From Vulcanisaeta moutnovskia 768-28 (GTDB lineage Archaea; Thermoproteota; Thermoprotei; Thermoproteales; Thermocladiaceae), in the NCBI RefSeq assembly GCF_000190315.1, contig NC_015151.1:1488001-1552000 (forward strand): a stretch of 64,000 bases of DNA, given 5' to 3'. Each line of letters starts with the position of its first letter. Position 1 is the stretch's first letter. The position numbers and the translations under genes are program-made. Below are positions 17,360 through 25,330 of the stretch, piece by piece. The notes beneath the pieces were generated by a model that was not told where the DNA came from, made no database searches, and was given only the letters and a program-made list of their open reading frames with translations.

Positions 17360-18421
17360 ATGAAGGGCGTACTCATTCATATTTGTCACAGGCTCGATGA
17401 GTGCTTAGATAGGGCTAGGGGCCTCAGTGATTTAACATTGTTTAATGCAGCGACTGGGTTTATTGATTATGATGGGTTATCGTACGTACTTAATTACCTG
17501 GGGGATATTAACGATGTTAGGGTTGTAGTCGGTAACTTGGGTCCGATACCGAGGACTATCTATGAGAGGTGGCGTGACGTGATTAGGGTATATCCAAACC
17601 TGCACACTAAACTTTACCTACTTGGTAGTGGTGTTGCCATTGTCGGTAGCGCCAATTTAACGGTTGGTGGTCTTTATGGTAATGTTGAATTGAATATTTT
17701 AATAAGAGATGGAGGACTTTATAGTCAATTAATGAGGTATTTTGAGGAATTGTGGCTTAATGCTAAGCCGCTTACTGAGGATTACGTGGAGGATGCTGAG
17801 GAGGTTGAGGTTAGGAGCACGAAGCGCAGCGCCGCTGGGTTTGTGAACGAGGTGAACAGGGCATTACTAGATATCCTGGGTGTTAATGAGGAGTGCCTTA
17901 CCACGTTTAACCCTAAGCGGTGCGCTGTAGCCGTTGCCGAGGCCATCAACAGGGGATTCCGTGATTGTAGAGACTCGCCGGAGAACTGCGTTGTTGATGC
18001 TGTTGCTGAGGAATTGAACCTAGAGGTTAAGGAATTGGCTAGGCGGTTAATTAGGGGGCCTGGCTTAACCGTTGTTGCAGGACACCCGCTATGTTGGGTT
18101 AGGACATTCATCAACCTGCTGAGGACTGGCCGTGTAAGTGTTGAGGAGTTGGATAGTGGTGTTAAGATTTATGAGGCTATGGTTAGGGAGGCGTCGCGGG
18201 AATGCCCAAGCAGGGCTGGGGAGCTTGCCCGTGATGAACTTATGAGGCTTGGTGACGAGCGTTATAGGGATGACTATGTCAGGTGGAAGATACCATATAG
18301 GTTACTGCCGCTGGCCTTGGTACTACCAATCACTGACTGTAGATTGGTTGGTATTCGCAGAAGAGATGGTAGTGCGTTGAGAAGGCTGGCCTGTAATCAG
18401 TGGGGTAGCCATAACTATTGA
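17360..18421 (+). CDS. phospholipase D-like (HKD) nuclease-family protein
   Basis: The 353-residue product has one PLD motif near residues 81-100: HTKLYLLGSGVAIVGSANLT (H-x-K, then N). Single-HKD proteins dimerise to form one active site, as in Nuc and the BfiI restriction enzyme. The 200-residue C-terminal part is helical, contains several cysteines (about ten after residue 190) and matches no family I know. ATG 17360 lies 27 nt after acttaagta. It sits between the EVE-nuclease gene and a convergent EVE gene, which suggests a defence function. Confidence 0.75.
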   Translation: MKGVLIHICHRLDECLDRARGLSDLTLFNAATGFIDYDGLSYVLNYLGDINDVRVVVGNLGPIPRTIYERWRDVIRVYPNLHTKLYLLGSGVAIVGSANLTVGGLYGNVELNILIRDGGLYSQLMRYFEELWLNAKPLTEDYVEDAEEVEVRSTKRSAAGFVNEVNRALLDILGVNEECLTTFNPKRCAVAVAEAINRGFRDCRDSPENCVVDAVAEELNLEVKELARRLIRGPGLTVVAGHPLCWVRTFINLLRTGRVSVEELDSGVKIYEAMVREASRECPSRAGELARDELMRLGDERYRDDYVRWKIPYRLLPLALVLPITDCRLVGIRRRDGSALRRLACNQWGSHNY

Positions 18422-18434
18422 TTACTTAGGGAGG

Positions 18435-18980
18435 TCACAGGCATGGTGTTATGTTTCCCATAAACTCCCTTAACTGCTTTATACAGGGGTGTCCCGGGTT
18501 TAAGTGATTAATTATGGTAACGTAATCCTCCTCCCTAATTGATATTATTGAGAATTGCATGTGGTCCTGCCAACCACCACGACCACTCCTTGCCTTATTC
18601 GTGATGAAGTATAGATTATTCAATACGAGATTGATATCCACAGCGCCTATGTGAAAGTCGTTGAGCTTCTCAATCTCTATTATTACATTAAATTTATTCT
18701 TCGGATTCCAACTCATTAACGCTGGGTGATTGGGATTCAATAAACCACTACTCCTAACTCTATAGGGCCCTAAGAACACCCTCTGGCACTTACTGGGTGC
18801 ATTGACTATACTCGTCCTCAATGATCTAACGTAGAATATTATGAAATCGCCAGGTTTCACAAGCTCCCTCGCTGTAATTCCGTACTTCTCATTATCAACG
18901 CCAAACGCACAATACTTTAAGCAAATAACAAGGTTTTGTGGATTAGTGGTAAAGACCCAATGCATGTTAGTGTTGCTCAT
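18435..18980 (-). CDS. EVE-domain protein
   Basis: The product has 181 residues; the core may start at Met6 (MHWVFTTNPQN). It shows the EVE pattern MHWVFTTNPQNLVICL, then ELVKPGDFIIFYV and an aromatic-rich C-terminal part ending before FMGNITPCL. EVE domains are PUA/YTH-like and bind modified nucleobases in DNA or RNA. It converges with the PLD gene, leaving a gap of only 13 bp. No nuclease domain is attached. A reader or toxin-antitoxin-like role is possible. Confidence 0.72.
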   Translation of the reverse strand: MSNTNMHWVFTTNPQNLVICLKYCAFGVDNEKYGITARELVKPGDFIIFYVRSLRTSIVNAPSKCQRVFLGPYRVRSSGLLNPNHPALMSWNPKNKFNVIIEIEKLNDFHIGAVDINLVLNNLYFITNKARSGRGGWQDHMQFSIISIREEDYVTIINHLNPGHPCIKQLREFMGNITPCL

Positions 18981-19180
18981 TAATGGCTTTTACTGTAAGT
19001 CAAATATTAATATTAATCATATGGGTCCGTAATCTTCCTACCGAATATGAATTTCATCCCGGTACCGGGCAAAAATACCTTTCGCCTTGACGATTAGGCA
19101 CTATTAACGTGGTCATTCAGCTTCATCTTGGTCGTGAAATAACCACCAAATATTTGGCCTGCTAAATGGGATGATTAGAT

Positions 19181-19681
19181 ATGGGTGCCACCAAATTCAT
19201 GGATCAACTCAGTGAGGTAGTTGAGCCGATAAGGTTGGCGCTAATTATGCATGTTTCCTCCATAATTACTGTAGTAATTACGGTTATTACCACCGCAATA
19301 ATTCGTTATCAAATAACCTACGCATCATTGGTATTATCAATAGTACTACTCACGGCAGCACTTACGAAGTTGCATAAAGCCCTGGGCAGGGCTAAGGAGC
19401 TTTATCTCACGAGGATTAGAGACGCCGTATGGAGCCAGAGGGCGATGCTTGATGTGAACAGGGAGAGTGAGGAGTTGTGGATTAGGGCTAGACTTTACGT
19501 CACTGCCCTACTCGTAATGGCTATTACGTCATTATCCTTAATGATATACTTGTTGATTAAATCGTTAAGTCTGGCAGCACCCTATAACTTAATCACATGG
19601 ATTAACCTAACCCTAACAATGACCCTCTCACTCATGGAGGTTTACCTAACAGCTAGAGTAAACTGCGCAGTATGGATTTAA
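19181..19681 (+). CDS. small four-helix membrane protein, unknown
   Basis: The product has 166 residues with two hydrophobic hairpins (about residues 20-65 and 108-155). They are joined by a soluble charged segment of about 40 residues (KLHKALGRAKELYLTRIRD...). I do not recognise a family. It stands alone between the EVE gene and the methyltransferase, with no clear operon partner. Confidence 0.55.
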   Translation: MGATKFMDQLSEVVEPIRLALIMHVSSIITVVITVITTAIIRYQITYASLVLSIVLLTAALTKLHKALGRAKELYLTRIRDAVWSQRAMLDVNRESEELWIRARLYVTALLVMAITSLSLMIYLLIKSLSLAAPYNLITWINLTLTMTLSLMEVYLTARVNCAVWI

Positions 19682-19788
19682 CGGGAGGATGTAATACTGT
19701 GCATTTGATAAATATTAACTCACGGCGATAATAATCACCGCACAAGTCACAAAGGGTATCGCCTTACTGATGCCATTGTATTCCAAAA

Positions 19789-20536
19789 TCACCTCTTAAT
19801 GGCTATAATTACGAATCGCGAATCCCTGAACTTATCGAAGTCGCTAAACGATAGTGTACTGTAGATCCTAAGTATTGTAAACCCAACCTTGGGTAACATA
19901 TCCATGAAATCCTCGATGAAGTACCTCCTAACCCTCGTCCGAGACTCACCAATGAATATGAGGTTATCCCCATCCTTCCTATAAAACCTCTCATGTAAAA
20001 CGCTATACCTCGAATTATCATCCAGGTACTCCTTCACTATGCCGATTATAACCCCATATTCATAAACAATAGCCCTATTATCAATGGAGTGCAGGTGGAA
20101 GTTTGGGAAATCAATTATTAATAACCCACCATCCCTCAGATTCTCGCGGAAGTTCTTCAGCACCTCCATGTTACCCTCATCATCGAAGTAGCCAAAAGGA
20201 TGTGAACCAATTTAAAACGACATCAACTTCCCTTCCCAGTCTAAAGTTCCTCATATTGCCGATGAAGTAGTGATCCTCAAAGTCTTTGTGATTACTCCTT
20301 ACGATTTCGATTAATTCCGTTGAGATGTCTACGCCGTATACCTCATAACCGTAACCCCTAAGATACTTATGAAGTCTGCCATGCCCGCAGGGAATGTCTA
20401 GGATTGTCCTGTATTTTTCATTTAATTTCCTACCATAAAAATCAACCAACGAATGGACATAAAATGCCTCCCTCTCATTCCTCTCCTCATTCCTTAACGT
20501 CACATGCCACTTATACAGGTCAGGAATAACCATCAC
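19789..20536 (-). pseudogene. SAM-dependent methyltransferase, split by a single-base frameshift
   Basis: Two frames together encode one class I methyltransferase of about 249 residues. The 5' part has motif I ILDIPCGHGRLHKYL and YGVDIS, and stops after NWFTSFWLLR. Removing one base in the A4 run at 20194-20197 (T4 on the coding strand) gives NWFTSFGYFDDEGNMEVL, which joins the second part at 20169 without loss. It could be a recent mutation, slippage-dependent expression or a sequencing error in a homopolymer. The rest of the frame has no stops, so decay is recent if real. The substrate is unknown. Confidence 0.75.
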
Positions 20537-20758
20537 ATCACCACTACATCCTCGCTGCGAATATTTTAACCTTAATTCCCTACATGCAGGAAATAAAAGT
20601 ATTAATTGTACTGGAAAGTACGTGGGAGTGATTTAATGAAAATGCGTGAACCAGGGCAATGCAAAACTTGAATACCTAAACAACATAACCCACGGGCAGG
20701 CAAACGTTTCTCCCATCCCTAATCAGAATCAAATTAAGGAAATACAAAGCATAACAGT

Positions 20759-20880
20759 TGGTGGGGCCGCCGGGATTTGAACCCGGGATCACTCGGGCTC
20801 TTGTTCATTTTTCTGGATCCCGAGCCGAGCCTGAGGCGTGGTTGAACCCACGTATCCTAGCCAGGCTAGACTACGGCCCC
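20759..20880 (-). tRNA. intron-containing tRNA, probably tRNA-Pro(CGG), CCA encoded
   Basis: The acceptor stem is GGGGCCG (20880-20874) with CGGCCCC (20769-20763), discriminator A and encoded CCA. The T arm is CCGGG-TTCAAAT-CCCGG, and the D arm GTCTAGCCTGGCTAGGAT is complete. The gene is about 44 nt longer than a mature tRNA. The best fold takes CTCGG/CCGAG as the anticodon stem and CTCGGG as loop start, giving anticodon CGG (Pro). One intron of about 23 nt would lie at 25/26 and one of about 21 nt at 37/38. Anticodon CCA (Trp) is a weaker alternative. The acceptor and T arm fit archaeal tRNA-Pro. Confidence 0.8.
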
Positions 20881-20974
20881 TCGTTGTAAGTTCCTACTAT
20901 GGTTTTAAGGTTTTTGTTTTCGTGGTTCAATTAAGGATTAAATCTTTAATAATACTTTGTTGGTTTATTCTATA

Positions 20975-21067
20975 ATGCCTAGTTCTTATTTGTATGTCGT
21001 TGTGATGATTATGGTTGCTTTGATTGCTATTAGTGCGTACTTAGGTATGAAATTAGTTAATCATTAA
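20975..21067 (+). CDS. 30-residue single-helix membrane peptide
   Basis: This short frame starts at ATG 20975 and encodes a 30-residue peptide that is almost all membrane helix (SYLYVVVMIMVALIAISAYL) followed by KLVNH. A TATA-like tctttaataa is centred 25 nt upstream, as for leaderless genes here. It lies between the tRNA and pheA. No family is recognised; conservation in related genomes would decide whether it is real. Confidence 0.4.
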   Translation: MPSSYLYVVVMIMVALIAISAYLGMKLVNH

Positions 21068-21402
21068 TTCTAAGTTGATAGCGCTTCAGACTAAGTATAA
21101 TCATTCAATTACCGTATGGCTATGTTGTTCTAGAGACCAACATAGGTAATGTAATAATACCATTATTACCACAGCAATAAGTCATTTCGTAATACTCATC
21201 AAACCTAAAATCCTAACTATCTAAAATAAAGCTAATGGGACAGAAACACCTCACCACCCACTATAGTACTACTTAGTAATACTAAGATCTAGCGCGAAAT
21301 GCTTGATCAATCCTAACCTAATCAGCAGTGTATAACAATGACTACGCACTTAAATAGGGTGATGGTTCTAGTATTAATGTTTTGAGGATGGTGGTACTTT
21401 AA
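21068..21402. other. gap without recognised features
   Basis: This is 335 bp of A+T-rich sequence between the small membrane peptide and pheA. I see no open frame of note, RNA fold or repeat in it. Confidence 0.5.
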
Positions 21403-22308
21403 TCATTCAGTTCTTAAATGTCTATAGCTACCGAGCACCTTTAAATACGTTGTTACGCCCCCCAACTGCCTTAAGGCATTATTACAATCCTCATCCTCCA
21501 GTTGGCATTCCATCTCGAGTAGGAAGTCGTAGCCCCATGGACTCTGCCTATTGGGTTTTGAGTATATCATTGACAGGTTTATTTCCTTCTCCGCAAATGG
21601 CTTTAGGGCGTTGTACAGTGAGCCGGGTCTATTGGATACTGAGAATATTAACAGTGTCCTGTCGCCAATGGTTGATTTATTCCTCGTTATTATGAGGAAT
21701 CTCGTGTAGTTTGGCCTATCCTCAATACCGCACATTAAGGCCTTTAAACCGCGAAGCCTTGCGCCGAACTTCGACGCCACGGCAGCCCTATTCCTATGCC
21801 CCTTTATCTTCTCAAGGGCCTCTGATGTTGATTGCGTGTAGTTTATTGAGGCGTTTAGTCTTGTTATGAAGTCCATGGCCTCCATTATTGCATGCGGATG
21901 TGAGTACAGCTCCGTAATTTCACTGAGGTCATTAACCTCCTCATTAACAACGAGACATAGAGAGACTCTATACTCCACGGAGTACTTAATGCCTACGTCC
22001 CACCTAATGAGGGCATCCATCGAATCACCAACAACACCAGCCAGGTTATTCTCTATGGGCACGATCCCAAGCCCACAATCACTATTGAATACGCACTTAA
22101 CAACATCACCAACGCTCCTCATAGGTCTAAACGGCTTATTTGTACCGAAGAGCCTTATGGCAACCTCGTGGGAATAACTACCGCTGGGTCCAAGGAATGC
22201 TATTGAACCATTACTAACGTACTCATTAATAATCCTCAACAGCAATGGCTCATTAATGCCCATAATAGCATTACTGAGCACATTATCATCAATAGCCTTC
22301 GACATCAT
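21403..22308 (-). CDS. pheA: prephenate dehydratase (PDT + ACT domains)
   Basis: The enzyme converts prephenate to phenylpyruvate in phenylalanine synthesis. The PDT domain starts with FLGPSGSYSHEVAIRLFG near residue 39, has IVPIENNLAGVV and lacks obvious breaks. The ACT domain (SNRPGSLYNALKPF) near residue 225 binds phenylalanine for feedback control. The first in-frame ATG is 22308, but the open frame runs about 30 codons further upstream as a charged helix (LTEILKSLETSISRLK). The TATA box at 22411-22420 points to GTG 22391, in the -1 frame. The real N-terminus is therefore uncertain. Confidence 0.9.
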   Translation of the reverse strand: MMSKAIDDNVLSNAIMGINEPLLLRIINEYVSNGSIAFLGPSGSYSHEVAIRLFGTNKPFRPMRSVGDVVKCVFNSDCGLGIVPIENNLAGVVGDSMDALIRWDVGIKYSVEYRVSLCLVVNEEVNDLSEITELYSHPHAIMEAMDFITRLNASINYTQSTSEALEKIKGHRNRAAVASKFGARLRGLKALMCGIEDRPNYTRFLIITRNKSTIGDRTLLIFSVSNRPGSLYNALKPFAEKEINLSMIYSKPNRQSPWGYDFLLEMECQLEDEDCNNALRQLGGVTTYLKVLGSYRHLRTE

Positions 22309-22361
22309 TATTGCCTTAAGCCTTGAGATGCTTGTCTCGAGGCTTTTTAGGATCTCCGTTA

Positions 22362-22391
22362 GTTCCTCCTCCCGAATTCCGAGTTGTTCAC
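22362..22391 (-). other. short leader frame (10 codons) at the predicted pheA transcript start
   Basis: GTG 22391 is 24 nt from the TATA box centre. It opens a frame encoding MNNSEFGRRN and is followed directly by TAA (22361-22359). The pheA body is in the +2 (-1) frame relative to it. A -1 step at the stop would give MNNSEFGRRNLTEILKS, continuous with the helical N-terminal extension. Confidence 0.4.
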
Positions 22392-22426
22392 AGCTAATGA
22401 GTATATAGGTTATTTATAAGCATTAC

Positions 22427-23440
22427 CTAGCCCAGTTTTCTAATTACTTCCTCAGTGAACTCCTCGGTCCTTGCATTACCACCAAGGTCAGGCGTTAACT
22501 TGACCCCCTCACCAAGTGCCTTAATTACTGCATTCTCCACTGCCGACCCAGCACTTACATACTTATCATCACCAACCCTCTCACCCCACCACCTAAGCAT
22601 CCAGGCGACACTAAGTATCATCGCCGTTGGGTTTGCAATGCCCTTACCCGCGATATCGAAGGCTGCCCCATGGACTGGCTCGAACATGGCCTTACTATCG
22701 CCTACATTAGCCGACGGCGCAAGCCCTATACTACCCGTCACATAGGCCGCTATGTCACTAAGTATGTCTCCATAGAGGTTCGTGGTAACTATCACGTCGA
22801 AGTCCTGGGGCCTCCTAACCATGTCCATAACCGCCGCATCTATGTACATCTCATTAACCGCAATACCTGGGTAATTCTTGGCAACCTCCTTAACCGTATC
22901 CCTGAATAGGCCGTCGGATACCGTCAATACGTTAGCCTTATGAACAATGGTAACCCTCCTGCGCCTACCTATGGCTAGGTTAAAGGCGACCCTAGTTATC
23001 CTCTCGCTGGCCCTCCTCGTTATTAACCTAAGGGCTATGGCAATATCATTACCAAGCATGTACTCGGCCCTTACATACACATCCTCAGTATTCTCACGCA
23101 CAATGATTAAATCAACACCATCCCTAACAGCCCTAACCCCGGGGTAATTCCTCGCAGGCCTAATATTGGCATACAGGTCGAACCCCCTTCTCAACTTAAC
23201 GACAACCTCACCTGCGCTCTCACCAACAGGACCCTTCAATATGGCGTCTGAGGACCCAATAATAGGCCAATACCTGCTTGGCACAGCCTCACCATACTTC
23301 CTAAGGGCGTTATCGCCAGCATCCACATACTGAAGATCTATCGTTAATCCATATTTTACCGCAGCAGCCTTTAGAACCCTTACCGCGGACCCCGTGATCT
23401 CAGGACCAACACCATCACCCTCTATTACGACAACCTTCAT
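22427..23440 (-). CDS. leuB: 3-isopropylmalate/homoisocitrate dehydrogenase family
   Basis: This 337-residue beta-decarboxylating dehydrogenase has EGDGVGPEIT at the N-terminus, ANIRPARNYPG, VRENTEDVY, the metal/substrate motif LYGDILSD, and EPVHGAAFDIAGKGIANP for NAD binding. It oxidises 3-isopropylmalate (leucine), or possibly 3-methylmalate or homoisocitrate; sequence alone does not settle the substrate, and several keto-acid elongation pathways are encoded nearby. ATG 23440 overlaps the stop of a 7-codon leader as TAATG. It lies alone on its strand between pheA and the cupin gene. Confidence 0.88.
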   Translation of the reverse strand: MKVVVIEGDGVGPEITGSAVRVLKAAAVKYGLTIDLQYVDAGDNALRKYGEAVPSRYWPIIGSSDAILKGPVGESAGEVVVKLRRGFDLYANIRPARNYPGVRAVRDGVDLIIVRENTEDVYVRAEYMLGNDIAIALRLITRRASERITRVAFNLAIGRRRRVTIVHKANVLTVSDGLFRDTVKEVAKNYPGIAVNEMYIDAAVMDMVRRPQDFDVIVTTNLYGDILSDIAAYVTGSIGLAPSANVGDSKAMFEPVHGAAFDIAGKGIANPTAMILSVAWMLRWWGERVGDDKYVSAGSAVENAVIKALGEGVKLTPDLGGNARTEEFTEEVIRKLG

Positions 23441-23463
23441 TAGACAATGAATACATAGCCCAT
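23440..23463 (-). other. 7-codon leader frame overlapping the leuB start
   Basis: ATG 23463 is 24 nt from a TATA box (gtataaata, 23482-23490) and encodes MGYVFIV, then TAA. The leuB ATG starts at the last base of that stop (TAATG). The layout fits termination-reinitiation coupling from a leaderless leader peptide. Confidence 0.5.
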
Positions 23464-23551
23464 TTTTATTTATTAACCATAGTATAAATATAATAATTAA
23501 GCCACGAATAAATACTTAATAAGGTAAATAACTACTAATTAATGATTTAAA

Positions 23552-23899
23552 ATGACCATACTAAGATATGAAGAGTCAGGCTGGGAAAAACTAAGCGACC
23601 TAATATTTAGGCGTCACGTCCATGGTTCAAGAGTTACGATAGCCCAATTTAAACTATTAAAGGGCTCCGTGGTAAAGCCTCACTCTCATCCTCACGAGCA
23701 GGTTTCAATAGTCGTTAATGGGCGTGCTAAGTTCGTTGTTGGTGATGAGACGTATATAGTGAACCCAGGTGACGTAGTGCATATACCGCCCAATGTAATG
23801 CATGGTGTTGAGGCCATCGAGGATTCGTTAATAGTTGATGTATACTCGCCGGTTAGGGATGATTGGATTAGGGGTGATGATAAGTACTTAAGGTCTTGA
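23552..23899 (+). CDS. single-domain cupin protein
   Basis: The 115-residue product is a small beta-barrel. Cupin motif 1 is seen as KPHSHPHEQVSIVVNGRAKF (two His plus Glu as metal ligands) and motif 2 as PGDVVHIPPNVMHGVEA (His). All four metal ligands are present. Small cupins bind a metal and act as isomerases, dioxygenases or sensors; the specific reaction cannot be named. It lies between the convergent leuA-like gene and the divergent leuB. Confidence 0.85.
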   Translation: MTILRYEESGWEKLSDLIFRRHVHGSRVTIAQFKLLKGSVVKPHSHPHEQVSIVVNGRAKFVVGDETYIVNPGDVVHIPPNVMHGVEAIEDSLIVDVYSPVRDDWIRGDDKYLRS

Positions 23900-23929
23900 T
23901 TTTAACCCGTTATTTAAATTAAATTAATC

Positions 23930-25099
23930 TCATTGATTCACTATCTCGCTAATTATGTGCCTAATGTCCTCATCAGACACCCTCAGACCCATGTCGCCCA
24001 ATTCCTTAATCCTCCTTAGCACCTTATTGATTATGTCATTGTTCGGTTCAATGCCCATGGACTTCAGTATATACTCTATGGAGTGCCTACCACTGTGCTT
24101 ACCAACCACAACTCTCCTACTCATACCAACACTCTCCGGGTTAATCGGCTCATAAGTCAGCGGATTAGTTAGTACTCCATGAACGTGGATTCCCGATTCA
24201 TGAGAGAAGGCGTTTGTGCCAACAATGGCCTTGTTTGGTGGTACTGGTATCCTGAAGAGTCTTGATACGAGGTCCGAAACCTCCTTAATCCTCTCAAACC
24301 TAATCCTTGTTTCATAACCAAGTAGGAACTTAACGGCGGATGCTATCTCCTCAAGAGCCGCATTACCTGCCCTCTCGCCAACGCCATTGATCGTACCATG
24401 GGCCTGATCAGCACCAGCCTCTATCGCGGCTACGCTGTTTGCAACAGCCATCCCGAAGTCGTCATGACAATGAACACTCAATAAGTAATTACCCCTAACG
24501 TTTTGTCTAACGAATCTAACTAAAGTAGCCATCCTGTTTGGCCACATGACGCCTACGGTGTCAGCAATATCGAGCCTATCAGCACCTGCATTAACAACCT
24601 CCTGAAAAACCCTAACTAGGAAGTATGGGTCACTCCTAGTGGCATCCTCTGCGCTGAATTCCACGGTTAATCCATGGGACTTTGCATAACTCACAGCCTC
24701 CACCGCCGCCTTAATAACCTCCTCCCTACTCATCCTTAATTTATACTTCATGTGTATGTCTGATGTGGCTATGAAGATGTGAATCGCCGGTACATCAGCA
24801 TCTAAAGCCTTATTGATATCCTCCTTCCTAGTCCTAGCCAGCACAATAACCTCTGAATTCCTTACCTCCCTGGCTATGTCCCTAACAGCCCTGAATTCAC
24901 CATCACTAACTATTGGGAACCCAGCCTCTATAGAGTCAACGCCTAACTCCTCAAGCCTCAGAGCAATCGCCAACTTATCCTCGGGTTTGAGGGCAACGCC
25001 GGGTGTTTGCTCACCATCTCTCAGTGTGGTGTCTAGGAACCTGGCATACCTATTTGATGCCCAACCCCTGGCTACGTCCTCCTGAGCAATCTAACCCAC
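23930..25099 (-). CDS. leuA: 2-isopropylmalate synthase / homocitrate synthase family
   Basis: The enzyme condenses acetyl-CoA with a 2-keto acid. The first conventional in-frame start (TTG 24973) would cut off the catalytic motif DTTLRDGEQTPG, which is encoded at about 24990-25030, so the coding region must reach to near 25090. Other motifs are SVHCHDDFGMAVAN and GTINGVGERAGNAALEE. No LeuA C-terminal regulatory domain is present, so homocitrate synthase is an alternative. In frame before the motif there is only GTG 25099-GGT-TAG. Another start, TTG 25089, is 1 base out of frame. ATT 25090 after GGTGGG is a possible non-AUG start. Confidence 0.8.
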
Positions 25100-25225
25100 C
25101 AATTACTTAAATAAAAATACTCTATTTAAGTATTTCCTTAAGATATAGACTAGCCATATTGCTTGGTTGATCCACATTATACTAATTACGCGGTGGAAAA
25201 GCTTAAATATTTTATAAATTAACTT

Positions 25226-25330
25226 ATGTCCAATGAGGTACTTTATTCTTTACGTACAGTAAGGATAAAAATGAGGACCAAGATCGGCGAAGAACCAATA
25301 CGTACCCCAACGATAGTAACAGGGTACTAG
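25226..25330 (+). other. 34-codon upstream frame ending in TAG directly before ilvB
   Basis: ATG 25226, about 21 nt from the TATA box cttaaata (25202-25209), opens a 34-codon frame that includes KIGEEPIRTPTIVTGY at its end. It stops at TAG 25328-25330, which is in frame with and directly adjacent to the ilvB frame. Ile, Leu and Val make up 9 of 34 residues, close to the proteome-like average, so composition alone does not prove an attenuator. Confidence 0.4.

Noticed and set aside
20759-20880. Reading the tRNA as tRNA-Trp(CCA)
   Set aside because: It needs a shifted anticodon stem and a 6-nt variable loop; acceptor and T arm fit archaeal tRNA-Pro better. Kept only as an alternative.
23542-23551. 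Leader frame before the cupin gene (ATG, one codon, TAA)
   Set aside because: Two codons only, not at the promoter distance, and offset in the other direction from the set described.
25226-25330. Calling the ilvB upstream frame a proven branched-chain attenuator
   Set aside because: Ile, Leu and Val content (9 of 34) is not above what is usual for these proteins, and no terminator structure is evident.
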